Source: JANMDU01 sp031376455
GTDB taxonomy: Bacteria > Pseudomonadota > Gammaproteobacteria > Burkholderiales > Burkholderiaceae_C
Assembly: GCA_031376455.1 (NCBI GenBank)
Contig: JANMDU010000132.1
Span: 1-34,123 of the forward strand
Reading direction: 5' to 3'
Length of the DNA stretch: 34,123 nt
The translations under genes were made by a program, and so were the position numbers. Positions 23,407 to 31,297 of the stretch are shown one piece after another; the stretch's first letter is position 1, and every line of letters begins with the position of its first letter. Below the pieces are notes generated by a model. The model had not been told where the DNA came from and did not search any database. It saw only the letters and a list, made by a program, of their open reading frames with translations.

Positions 23407-25556
23407 AAACGTGGATGAATCAAATGCGTCGTGAAATTATTCGATACACAAGCGGCGCAACTTTCCTGTTTTGCGCGAGCATGGCCTTTGCGCAAAATGC
23501 TATCGAAAACTTGGCGGCTTCTCTACAAGGTGGTGTCGAAGTTGTACGCATAGATTTTGCGCAACCGCTGAGTACTGTTCCCACAGGTTTTTCTATTCAA
23601 ATTCCTGCGCGAATTGCTTTAGATTTTCCTGGGTTTAACAACTCATCTGGGAAAAATATTGTAGACATCAACCAAGGCAATTTGAGATCTGCCAACATTG
23701 TGCAAGCGGGGGAGCGCACGCGTGTTGTGTTGAATTTGAAGCAAGCGGCGAGTTACAAGACAGAAATTCAAGGCAAGAGCCTTTTGATCACCCTCGATGG
23801 CGTTGCAGGACCTTCGACAGCCTCTGTTGTCAGCGCTGTTACGCCGGCTCAATCGACTTTTGCAGAGACACGTGCGCGTGATGTGCAATCACTCAAAGAT
23901 ATCGATTTTCGCCGCAGCCAAGATGGGGCGGGTCGAATCGTGGTGGATTTGCCCAGCAATCAAGTGGGTGTAGATATTAAGCAGCAAGGCAAAACCTTGG
24001 TGGTTGAGTTCCTCAAAACGAATTTGCCTGAAGGACTTCGCAGACGCTTAGACGTGGGTGATTTTGGTACACCTGTGCAGTTGGTAAGTACCACGCAGGT
24101 GGGCGATCGTGTGCGCATGGTGGTTGAGCCCAAAGGCCAATGGGAGCACAGTGCTTATCAAAGCGACAACCAATTTGTACTTGAAGTGCGCGCCCTGAAA
24201 ATTGACCCAACGAAACTGACGCAAGGCGCAGGCTACAACGGAGAAAAGCTCTCACTCAATTTCCAAAACATTGAAGTGCGGTCGCTTTTGCAAGTGATTG
24301 CAGATTTCACCAATTTCAACGTCGTCACGTCTGACACGGTGAGTGGCGCAGTGACTTTGCGCTTGAAGGATGTGCCATGGGATCAAGCGCTGGATATTAT
24401 TTTGCAAGCGAAAGGTTTGGGCATGCGAAAAAATGGAAACGTCCTTTGGATTGCCCCCAAGGACGAGCTTGCCGCAAAGGAAAAACAAGAGCTTGAGGCC
24501 AAAGCAGCCTTGCAGACTTTAGAGCCTGTGCGATCACAAGCCTTCCAACTCAACTACACCAAGGCCGCTGAGATTGCGGCTCAGCTGGGCAGCTCGACGG
24601 GGACAGGTGCGAATTCAACGCGTTTGCTTTCAGCGCGCGGCAGCGTGATCGCTGAGCCACGCACCAATCAAATTTTCGTGACGGATACGCCTAACAAATT
24701 GGAGGAAGTTCAAGCGCTCATCTCTAAACTTGATGTGCCAGTGCGGCAGGTGATGATTGAAGCGCGAATCGTTGAGGCGTCTGATCAGTTCGGTAAATCA
24801 CTGGGTGTCAAGCTCGGTGCAAATGATTTGCGAGGCGTGCGTGGCGGTGATGCAGGTTATGGCGTGCTTGGCAGCAACAACCGCGTGGCTTGGGGCACAA
24901 ACTATGGCAACGTGATAGGTACAACGGGGACACAGGGCGGAACTGTTGACACTGGCGGTACATTCTTCAACATGCCAGCGGTGGGCCAAAACGGCTTTGG
25001 AGCTGCGGCTATCGCGCTGTCCATCTTCAATTCTTCGGCCAATCGCTTTTTGAATCTTGAGCTGTCTGCTTTAGAGGGCGATGGTAAAGGCCGTATTGTT
25101 TCGAGCCCACGTGTGATCACTGCAGATCAAACTCGCGCGCTGATTGAGCAGGGTACAGAATTGCCCTATCAAGTAGCGACGGCCAGCGGAGCAACTTCGA
25201 TTGCGTTTCGTAAAGCTAATTTGAAGTTAGAAGTTACGCCGCAAATCACGCCCGAAGGCAATATCATTTTGGATGTGGATGTGAACAAAGACAGCGTCGG
25301 ACAAGCCACGGCTGCCGGCTTTGCGATCAATACCAAGCATGTGAAAACACAGGTGCTGATTGAAAACGGCGGCACGGTCGTGATCGGCGGCATCTTTGAG
25401 TTGACCGAGACTGAGAGCGAAACACGTGTGCCTTTCTTGGCTGATATTCCTTACGCTGGCAATCTTTTCAAGCAGCGCCAGAAAAGCGCAAACAAGCAAG
25501 AATTGCTGATTTTTCTCACGCCTCGCATGATCTCTGATCGTGCTGCTGCGCGTTGA
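23403..25556 (+). CDS. pilQ: Type IV pilus secretin PilQ
   Basis: The outer-membrane pore through which the pilus leaves the cell. From the ATG at 23403 it has 717 residues. A signal peptide ends at AFAQ near residue 32. Two AMIN domains (about 40-120 and 155-255) bind peptidoglycan. The STN/N0 domain (LSLNFQNIEVRSLLQVIADF), N1 (QAFQLNYTKAAEIAAQLG) and the secretin core (VMIEARIVEASDQFG, GTVVIGGIFELTE, VPFLADIPYAGNLF, ELLIFLTPRMI) follow in order. A GAGGGATC site and an ATGA overlap with pilP decide the start; an in-frame ATG at 23358 lies inside pilP and is rejected. Confidence 0.96.
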   Translation: MKTWMNQMRREIIRYTSGATFLFCASMAFAQNAIENLAASLQGGVEVVRIDFAQPLSTVPTGFSIQIPARIALDFPGFNNSSGKNIVDINQGNLRSANIVQAGERTRVVLNLKQAASYKTEIQGKSLLITLDGVAGPSTASVVSAVTPAQSTFAETRARDVQSLKDIDFRRSQDGAGRIVVDLPSNQVGVDIKQQGKTLVVEFLKTNLPEGLRRRLDVGDFGTPVQLVSTTQVGDRVRMVVEPKGQWEHSAYQSDNQFVLEVRALKIDPTKLTQGAGYNGEKLSLNFQNIEVRSLLQVIADFTNFNVVTSDTVSGAVTLRLKDVPWDQALDIILQAKGLGMRKNGNVLWIAPKDELAAKEKQELEAKAALQTLEPVRSQAFQLNYTKAAEIAAQLGSSTGTGANSTRLLSARGSVIAEPRTNQIFVTDTPNKLEEVQALISKLDVPVRQVMIEARIVEASDQFGKSLGVKLGANDLRGVRGGDAGYGVLGSNNRVAWGTNYGNVIGTTGTQGGTVDTGGTFFNMPAVGQNGFGAAAIALSIFNSSANRFLNLELSALEGDGKGRIVSSPRVITADQTRALIEQGTELPYQVATASGATSIAFRKANLKLEVTPQITPEGNIILDVDVNKDSVGQATAAGFAINTKHVKTQVLIENGGTVVIGGIFELTETESETRVPFLADIPYAGNLFKQRQKSANKQELLIFLTPRMISDRAAAR

Positions 25557-25580
25557 AAGCTACAAAGCCGACGACATAAT
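25553..25580 (+). promoter_or_regulatory. Candidate promoter for the Ig-like lipoprotein gene
   Basis: TTGAAA at 25553-25558 overlaps the pilQ stop. CATAAT follows at 25575-25580 after 16 bases. Transcription would begin about 18 bases before the ATG at 25605. This would let the next gene be expressed separately from the pilus operon. Confidence 0.45.
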
Positions 25581-25604
25581 TAATTAATATTTGAGGGGTG
25601 AGAT

Positions 25605-27356
25605 ATGAAGGTTTTGAATTGTTTGGCAGTTGGCTTGCTAACAGCAGCACTTGCTTCCTGTGGTGGTGGCGGCGGAAGTCCTGGCACTAACAGTGCAAAC
25701 GGGGGCGGAGGAACTGTTACGCCTCCAACAGCTATTGCTAGCGACCTAGTCATTGGATTTGATGGAGGCAAAACTTCTATCAAAAATACGGGATCAGATC
25801 AAGCAGTTCTTAATGTCACCACAGTCAATAGCAATGGCAATGCAATTGCTGATGTGGAGGTAAGCGTTTCTGTTGATAACGGTGGCGTCTTTCAGGGAAG
25901 CTCGGCACCAAATGCTGTAACTGGTAAATTCAAAACAGATGCGAGTGGTGTGTTTAGTGGAGTAATTACCAGTCCAAGCAATCGATCTAATCGGGATATC
26001 AATGTTGTAATCACATCTGGCAACGCTCGCAGGACTGCAACTATTAGCGTGACCGGCGGCCTAATCACGATAACACCAATTCCTGGAGCTCCGCTAACTG
26101 GCGCAGCTACGGCTTTGAACATCAAATTAGCTGATGCAAATGGACAAGGAATTCCGAATGCACAACTAACTATTTCTGGCACTGCTGGCTTCGCTGGCGT
26201 TGTGACAAGTAATAGTTCGGGTGATGCGGTATTCAACGGTACAGCACCTGCGACAGCAGGTACTTCAACAATTACTGTTTCCGGCTCTGGGGTAGCTACA
26301 ACCATTGCATTAACTGCTGTTTCACCAACTGGCAGTGGCATACCAGATGCTGTTGCTCCGATTGGCCCAGGCGCGTTGAGCGCTAATCCGACCAGCATAC
26401 CTAACAACATAACCATCGCCTCAAACAATAAGTCTGCAGTGATCTTCAAGGTGTTAAACGCGAGTAACCAAGGCGTAGAGAACGTTAGAGTCAGATTTGA
26501 AATTGTTGCACCCGGGCTCGGCGCGGGAGAAAGGATGAGTACAGGTGGTTCAGTTGTTTACACAAACTTGGCTGGAGAAGCATCGTCGGATTACATTCCT
26601 GGCTCTCGCTCCAGCCCAACAGATGGCGTCAATATTAGGGCTTGTTATAGCTTAAATGATGCAGGTGTGGCCTCTTGCACTTTATTTGTTGATACGACTC
26701 TGACTGTTGCTGGGCAAGCGCTTAACCTTTCTATTTTCTCTAACAATACGCTGGCTGGTTTGTTCAACAACACCATATATGTCAAGACACTTGTAGTGAA
26801 AGTAGCGGATTCTGCAGGTAATCCAGTTCGAGATGCTGTTGTGTCTGCTAGCTTGGATGTCACTCACTACGCGAAAGGGCGTGCATGGAGTGCTCCTGTG
26901 TTCGCACCTAGCAACGGAATTCCTACGCGTGCGGATAGTTACACGAGTACGCTGTCTGATACTCTTGTGCCAACAAGTAGCCGGGTTACCGGAGGCACTA
27001 CGACTATCGGCTTCAACGTTTTCTGTATTAACGAAGATTTGAGTAGAAACGGAACACGCGATACGGGCGAAGACTTGGATGGAGACGGTGTACTCGAGCC
27101 ACGGGCTTCTGACGTCACGATTTCAACTCCAAACGGCAATCGTACTGATGCAAATGGCAACATGTTGTTGGATGTTCAGTGGGGACAGAATGTAGGTGGT
27201 TGGCTAGCCTACACAGTCAGAGCGACGACGAATGTTGCTGGCTCTGAAGGCACGAACTCATCATCTTTTGTTACCGATGTTCTTCAAGGTGATGTTGCAA
27301 ATGGCGCGTTCTTAACGCCACCCTACGGCATCAACAACTGTAGAACGAACAACTGA
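25605..27356 (+). CDS. Big_1/Ig-like repeat lipoprotein between pilQ and aroK
   Basis: A 583-residue surface-type lipoprotein. The signal ends in lipobox LASC, followed by a Gly-rich linker (GGGGGSPGTNSANGGGG). Several consecutive invasin/intimin-like Big_1 beta-sandwich repeats follow: residues about 45-145, 150-245, 265-370 and further copies, each with the typical 'V.D..GN.I.....V' and 'T...G...' pattern. Near residue 490 an acidic loop, DTGEDLDGDGVLE, resembles calcium-binding thrombospondin-type-3/dockerin loops. GAGGGGTGAG precedes the ATG. The DNA is visibly AT-richer than pilQ and aroK, and the gene interrupts the usual pilQ-aroK adjacency, which suggests later insertion. Function unknown; adhesion or a pilus-associated role is inferred. 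Confidence 0.82.
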   Translation: MKVLNCLAVGLLTAALASCGGGGGSPGTNSANGGGGTVTPPTAIASDLVIGFDGGKTSIKNTGSDQAVLNVTTVNSNGNAIADVEVSVSVDNGGVFQGSSAPNAVTGKFKTDASGVFSGVITSPSNRSNRDINVVITSGNARRTATISVTGGLITITPIPGAPLTGAATALNIKLADANGQGIPNAQLTISGTAGFAGVVTSNSSGDAVFNGTAPATAGTSTITVSGSGVATTIALTAVSPTGSGIPDAVAPIGPGALSANPTSIPNNITIASNNKSAVIFKVLNASNQGVENVRVRFEIVAPGLGAGERMSTGGSVVYTNLAGEASSDYIPGSRSSPTDGVNIRACYSLNDAGVASCTLFVDTTLTVAGQALNLSIFSNNTLAGLFNNTIYVKTLVVKVADSAGNPVRDAVVSASLDVTHYAKGRAWSAPVFAPSNGIPTRADSYTSTLSDTLVPTSSRVTGGTTTIGFNVFCINEDLSRNGTRDTGEDLDGDGVLEPRASDVTISTPNGNRTDANGNMLLDVQWGQNVGGWLAYTVRATTNVAGSEGTNSSSFVTDVLQGDVANGAFLTPPYGINNCRTNN

Positions 27357-27362
27357 CGAAGC

Positions 27363-27989
27363 GTGATCATCCTCATCGGCCTTCCCGGTTCCGGTAAGTC
27401 CACTGTTGGCCGGCAGCTTGCTCGCAAGTTGTCGGCTTCTTTCTTGGACTCGGATCATTTGATTGAGCAGCGGCTGGGTTGCTCGATCAGGGAGTATTTC
27501 GAGCGTGAGGGGGAGGGGGCGTTTCGGGATGTGGAGGAGGCTGTGCTTGCCGATACCCTTTCTGAACAGAATCATTCTTCCAGTCCTATCGTGTTGGCTA
27601 CAGGCGGAGGGGCGGTGATACGGGAGAATAATCGCAAGCTGCTTCATGGCGCAGGGCGCGTGGTGTATTTACGCTCCAGCCCAGAAGATTTGTACAAAAG
27701 ATTGCGGCATGATCGCAACCGGCCTTTGCTGCAAGGCGTCGATCCGATGCAGCGCTTGCGCGATTTGTATGCGCAGCGCGATCCGCTGTATCGTGAGGCG
27801 GCGCATTTTCAGGTGGAGACGGGGCGACCCAGCGTGGCGACGTTGGTCAATATGATTGCGATGCAGCTTGATTTGGCAAATGATTTGCCTGCAGGCTACA
27901 TATCCGCAAGTTCAATGCCCGCAAGCTCCGTGCCCGCAAGCTCAATGCCCGCAAGCTCAGTGCCCGCAAGCTCAGTGCCCGCAAGCTGA
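27363..27989 (+). CDS. aroK: Shikimate kinase with repeat-encoded C-terminal tail
   Basis: AroK phosphorylates shikimate with ATP in the aromatic amino-acid pathway. Walker A GLPGSGKST, the shikimate-binding DSD (LDSDHLIE), GEGAFR, ATGGGAV and the lid arginines RNRPLL are all in place within about 170 residues, the normal size. The remaining 30-odd residues are Ser/Ala/Pro-rich repeats (ASSMP/ASSVP) encoded by a 15-base tandem repeat and have no counterpart in the family. Start is a GTG at 27363, seven bases after the previous stop, without a strong ribosome site. aroB, which usually follows, is absent; the next gene is convergent slt. Confidence 0.93.
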   Translation: MIILIGLPGSGKSTVGRQLARKLSASFLDSDHLIEQRLGCSIREYFEREGEGAFRDVEEAVLADTLSEQNHSSSPIVLATGGGAVIRENNRKLLHGAGRVVYLRSSPEDLYKRLRHDRNRPLLQGVDPMQRLRDLYAQRDPLYREAAHFQVETGRPSVATLVNMIAMQLDLANDLPAGYISASSMPASSVPASSMPASSVPASSVPAS

Positions 27990-27996
27990 GTTCCCG
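27903..27996 (+). repeat. 15-base tandem repeat, six units
   Basis: Units of CCCGCAAGCTCAGTG with one to three changes run from 27903 to 27992, followed by CCCG. The sixth unit carries CTGAG instead of CTCAG, which creates the TGA stop of aroK. Unit length is a multiple of three, so copy-number change alters only tail length. Confidence 0.9.
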
Positions 27997-28017
27997 TCGA
28001 CCAAGCTGCTGCTTAAA

Positions 28018-30081
28018 TCAAGGGATATCTCGATTGGACTCTGCCGCGCTGCCTTCCCGCGGGCCAATCGTTCCCATGCGGCTTTTTAAGCTGGGCTGGC
28101 CGCCCAAGATGAGGCCATAGACGGTTGCGTTCGCTGCCACTTTCTTCACGTAGTCGCGCGTTTCGGCAAAGGGCACGTTTTCTGCCCAAGCCGCGCCTTC
28201 CATGATGGGGCCTCCTGCCGATCCTCGCCAGCTGCGTGGCCGGCTCGGGCCTGCGTTGTAAGCGGCGGCGGCCAAGGGCGATGAGCCTTGAAAATCATCG
28301 AGCACGAGCTTGAGATACGCTGTGCCGATAGCAATATTGGTGTCGCGATCATTGAGCTGAGAGATCGTGAAGCCACTCATGCCGATCTTGTTGGCTGTCC
28401 ACCTTGCTGTAGCAGGCATCACCTGCATGAGGCCCGATGCGCCAACTACCGAGCGAGCATCCATGATGAAGCGCGATTCTTGGCGGATCAGGCCATAAAC
28501 GTAGGCCGGATCGAGATTGATTTCTTTGCTGCGTTTGACGACCGCATCACGGAAAGGCATCGGAAAGCGCTGGTCGGGATGGAAAGCTTCTTTGGTGCGC
28601 TCGCTGGTGTTGATGCAGCGATCCCAAACTTCTCTGGAACACGCAAAATCAGCCGCAGCGAGCAGCTCGCGCTCGCTCATGCCACCGCGCGTGTGCAGAT
28701 TGGTCGTGTAATTCCATTCGCGCACACCATCTGAGCGCAGGCCGATGGCGATGGCATACAGCGCGCGATTGAGGCCAGGGTTCAATCTTGCTGCTTCTTT
28801 TTCGATAGCACTTGTCGCAGGCGGTATGCCGGGCAGAGCCACTTTTCTGCCTAATTCTTCGGTGGCAAGTATTTCATAGAAGCCGCGTACTGAGGCGATA
28901 CTTTCCAAGAGATTTTGCGCTTCTTGTAGCTCTGGGCGCAAGATCAGGGTCGGTGTTGCGCTCTGCGGTGTGGTGTTGACCATCTCCGGCTTGCCGCGAG
29001 CGATTTCGCGCAAGGCACGCGCTTTCCAATAAGCCCAAGTGCTGTCTTTTTTGCCCTCTTGGCTCATTGCGTTGACTGCAGCGAGCACCACTGGCCAGCC
29101 TTGCGCAGCAGAAGTGGCGCGCAAGGCTGTGCGGGCTTTCCAGCCCAGTAAATCATCGTTTAAATGTTCATTGCTTGCGTTGGCAAAGTAGCCGCTGGCC
29201 TGCGATGAGAGCTTGAGATTGGTCTGTTTGCCGATCACGCCCCAAGCCCAGCTGCGCTCTTCGGCACTGAGGAAGACGGACCATTTGCTCTCAAGCGCAG
29301 TGGCTGCGCCTTCGGAGTCGTTGCTAGCCATTTTGATCAAAGCCAGCGTGATCAGCTCCTTGCGCACGTTGCTGTTGGCGACAATTCGGCTGCTGAGATA
29401 GCGTGCTGGATTGGCGTTGATTTCGCCAATGGCCACCGCTGATTCTGGCGAAACAATCGCTACGGCGTTTGCTGCGGCGCGAGGCCGGTTGCCTTCGATG
29501 GACAGGCGAGCTTCTTTCCACACGTCAAGATTGCTGATTTGCTTGGCTTCTAGCAGTGCAGCAGCGGCCAATGTGCAACCGTCTTCCGCATCACGGATAC
29601 CATACCAATTGCGCAGCACTTCTTGCGCGGCAGCCTCGCCAGATGCTGCCCCACCTGCCGCATGACGCAGGCGATCCAAATGCAGCGCGTAGCAGCGCAC
29701 TTCGCGGTCATCGTTCATGCGGTATTTGGCGTATTCGGCGGAAAACGCAGACCAATCGCGGCGTGCGCCAAGCAGCAACAGCCAGTCATTTCGCAGTCGA
29801 TCTTCTTGATACGTACCGGCGATGCTCTGCATGGCCGCTTGCACCTCCGCAGCGCTGGATTCGCTAAGCCGCGCCTTCATCTCCCAATACACGCCCCATG
29901 GCTCCAGCGCATGGCCGCGCACTTGCGGCAGAAGAGCGCGCAGCCGAGTTTTGTCGCCTCGCTTAGCCGCTTCGCTCATTTCGACAATCGCATCATCCCC
30001 GCGCTGCGCTTGCGCTAAAGCAGCCCCGCCAAGGAAAACGCCGCACAAACCTGCCAGAATGAAAGACTTAAATATTTGCAT
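28018..30081 (-). CDS. slt: Soluble lytic murein transglycosylase
   Basis: A periplasmic Slt70-type enzyme that cleaves the MurNAc-GlcNAc bond in peptidoglycan to leave 1,6-anhydroMurNAc. From the ATG at 30081 it has 687 residues. A signal peptide (MQIFKSFILAGLCGVFLGG, cleavage near ALAQA) is followed by about 450 residues of alpha-helical superhelix. The catalytic domain has GLIRQESRF with catalytic Glu, GASGLMQVMPATA, AAYNAGPSRPRSWR and the conserved ENVPFAETRDYVKKV. A longer in-frame reading to 30537 is antisense to the next gene and is rejected. Its start codon is nine bases from the divergent cyclo-ligase start. Confidence 0.95.
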   Translation of the reverse strand: MQIFKSFILAGLCGVFLGGAALAQAQRGDDAIVEMSEAAKRGDKTRLRALLPQVRGHALEPWGVYWEMKARLSESSAAEVQAAMQSIAGTYQEDRLRNDWLLLLGARRDWSAFSAEYAKYRMNDDREVRCYALHLDRLRHAAGGAASGEAAAQEVLRNWYGIRDAEDGCTLAAAALLEAKQISNLDVWKEARLSIEGNRPRAAANAVAIVSPESAVAIGEINANPARYLSSRIVANSNVRKELITLALIKMASNDSEGAATALESKWSVFLSAEERSWAWGVIGKQTNLKLSSQASGYFANASNEHLNDDLLGWKARTALRATSAAQGWPVVLAAVNAMSQEGKKDSTWAYWKARALREIARGKPEMVNTTPQSATPTLILRPELQEAQNLLESIASVRGFYEILATEELGRKVALPGIPPATSAIEKEAARLNPGLNRALYAIAIGLRSDGVREWNYTTNLHTRGGMSERELLAAADFACSREVWDRCINTSERTKEAFHPDQRFPMPFRDAVVKRSKEINLDPAYVYGLIRQESRFIMDARSVVGASGLMQVMPATARWTANKIGMSGFTISQLNDRDTNIAIGTAYLKLVLDDFQGSSPLAAAAYNAGPSRPRSWRGSAGGPIMEGAAWAENVPFAETRDYVKKVAANATVYGLILGGQPSLKSRMGTIGPREGSAAESNRDIP

Positions 30082-30090
30082 GCCCACATT

Positions 30091-30837
30091 ATGAATGCTG
30101 AGAAAAAAGCGCAGCGCCAGCGGCTCATTGAAGAGCGATTGAATTTGCCGGATCGCATGGAGCGCGCCTCTGATTTGCAGCGCGTGCTCCGGGCATTTCT
30201 TGTGGGGCGGGGCGACGACATCATCGGCGCGTATTGGCCGATCAAAGGCGAATTTGATGCGCTGCCTGCGCTGTATCGCTGGCAAGAAGATGCACTGCTG
30301 GGCTCGGGGCTTGAGAGCGCTGCGCCGCAGATTAGCAATCCACTTGAGCCGCAAATTTTGAAGCAAGATGAGCCAATAGCCTCCGTGAAACCTGCGCAGA
30401 GCGCTACTGAATTTATAGCGAATCTTTTGAGTCTTGGTTCTATCGCGCATGAAGCTTTGCCCGCTGGCCCGCTGCCATCGCGCCGAAAAATTGGCCTGCC
30501 CGTGGTCGATAAGCTGCATAAAACTTTGCAATTTCACGCCTGGTGGCCGGGCTGCCCGATGGAAAACGATGCCTACGATATTCCCAAGCCTAAGGGCACG
30601 GATGTGATCATGCCGACTTTGCTACTTGTGCCCTGTTTGGGCTTTGGGCCTGGCGGCTTTCGATTGGGCTATGGCGGCGGTTTCTATGACCGTACGCTGG
30701 CCTCCATTCATCCCAAACCGTTTACGGTGGGCTTAGGGTTTGCTAACGGCTATGTGAGTAATTTTTCTGCGGAGCCGCACGATGTGCCGCTGGATGCGAT
30801 CCTGACGGATCATGGACAGATGTGGCTTGCTGAGTAG
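30091..30837 (+). CDS. 5-formyltetrahydrofolate cyclo-ligase with an internal insertion
   Basis: This enzyme (YgfA/Fau/MTHFS family) converts 5-formyl-THF to 5,10-methenyl-THF using ATP. The C-terminal signature GFGPGGFRLGYGGGFYDR is intact, as are the N-terminal basic helix and the WPIKGEFD stretch. At 248 residues it is about 50 longer than usual. The extra sequence lies between YRW (about residue 68) and RKIGLPVV (about 135), and part of it is encoded by a dispersed repeat copy in frame. The reading frame is uninterrupted and downstream motifs are kept, so it may be active. An ATG at 30091 is preferred; a TTG at 30076 is also in frame and would overlap slt. Confidence 0.9.
   Translation: MNAEKKAQRQRLIEERLNLPDRMERASDLQRVLRAFLVGRGDDIIGAYWPIKGEFDALPALYRWQEDALLGSGLESAAPQISNPLEPQILKQDEPIASVKPAQSATEFIANLLSLGSIAHEALPAGPLPSRRKIGLPVVDKLHKTLQFHAWWPGCPMENDAYDIPKPKGTDVIMPTLLLVPCLGFGPGGFRLGYGGGFYDRTLASIHPKPFTVGLGFANGYVSNFSAEPHDVPLDAILTDHGQMWLAE
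30377..30420 (+). repeat. Two-hairpin dispersed repeat, copy E, inside a gene
   Basis: CTGCGCAGAGCGCTACTGAA then TTTATAGCG matches copy C closely on the right side; the left side (AGCCTCCGTGAAAC) is diverged. It encodes PAQSATEFIAN within the cyclo-ligase insertion. Confidence 0.7.
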
Positions 30838-30857
30838 TTTTTAAAGCGTTTTTAGTG

Positions 30858-30902
30858 GTTTGCCGGCGTAGATAATGCGTGAAGTGCTATTGAATTTGTA
30901 GT
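30858..30902 (+). repeat. Two-hairpin dispersed repeat, copy D
   Basis: GCCGGCGTAGATAATGCGTG then AAGTGCTATTGAATTTGTAG, 20 bases after the cyclo-ligase stop. It opens the structured non-coding stretch up to 31297. Confidence 0.78.
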
Positions 30903-30930
30903 GCTCGGGAAGTTTCTTTTTGGATGCAGC

Positions 30931-31012
30931 GGCTGCGAGTGTGACGCATTCCGCCCGCCTTCATGGTGGGGTACCACAAATCAGTCGGGCGAAATGCGTC
31001 ACACTCGCGGCC
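30931..31012. repeat. Long inverted repeat, 29-base arms
   Basis: Arms 30931-30959 and 30984-31012 match at 26 of 29 positions (core GCGAGTGTGACGCATT and its complement), with a 24-base loop that itself holds GTGG-GGTA-CCAC. No T-run follows, so it is not a standard terminator. As RNA it would be a very stable hairpin; as DNA it could extrude a cruciform. It is the first of three structures in the otherwise empty 460-base spacer 30838-31297. Confidence 0.8.
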
Positions 31013-31017
31013 TGTCT

Positions 31018-31075
31018 GGTGCGCAAAAGATCTTCACTCGCAAGTGGCAGCAAAAACAAATACTGTTTGTGCACC
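31018..31075 (+). other. Second stem-loop of the structured spacer
   Basis: GGTGCGCAAA (31018-31027) pairs with TTTGTGCACC (31066-31075) with a single G-T position that is a G-U pair in RNA. Inside are small hairpins such as CACT-CGCA-AGTG. It begins five bases after the first inverted repeat. Confidence 0.55.
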
Positions 31076-31103
31076 TATGCTGGGACTTCCCTCGCCAACC
31101 AAC

Positions 31104-31250
31104 GGCCTGTGGAAGCCATATTCGGGCGGGCGATTTGTGCAGCGCAGCGTTAAAGCGCTTGCGCTTTTGTCCCTTACGGCGACAGGTGTCGCCATGCTCG
31201 CGAGCAGGACGCATGAGCCCGCCCGAAAAGGGTTTCGGCTTCCACAGGCC
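31104..31250 (+). other. Nested multi-branch stem structure, candidate structured RNA or recombination site
   Basis: Outer arms GGCCTGTGGAAGCC (31104-31117) and 31237-31250 are a perfect 14-base pair. Inner arms TTCGGGCGGGC (31121-31131) and 31217-31227 are a perfect 11-base pair. Enclosed are three perfect hairpins: AAAGCGC-TT-GCGCTTT (31152-31167), GGCGACA-GG-TGTCGCC (31178-31193) and TGCTCG-CGAGCA (31195-31206). A competing hairpin CCGAAA-AGGG-TTTCGG (31223-31238) would break the outer stems. This is a closed four-way-junction layout. No known RNA family was recognised. Confidence 0.6.
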
Positions 31251-31297
31251 TAAGCCGCGCAAACAAAGCCCAGTAAATGAAACTGAGCAATAAAGAC

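Noticed and set aside
25892..26449. Hydrophobic 185-codon frame antisense to the Ig-like gene
   Set aside because: Val/Ala/Pro-rich shadow of the Thr/Gly-rich beta repeats; no start signal.
27903..27996. CRISPR-like array
   Set aside because: Units are 15 bases, directly abutting and without spacers; they are in-frame coding repeats.
31104..31250. Retron msr-msd, integron attC or IscB-associated RNA
   Set aside because: The nested arms invite these ideas, but no reverse transcriptase, integrase or nuclease gene is near and no conserved core sites were recognised.
30901..31293. 130-codon open frame in the structured spacer
   Set aside because: It begins inside repeat copy D, has no ribosome site, runs straight through all the inverted repeats, and its composition looks like translated palindromes. 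Other frames are also open there.
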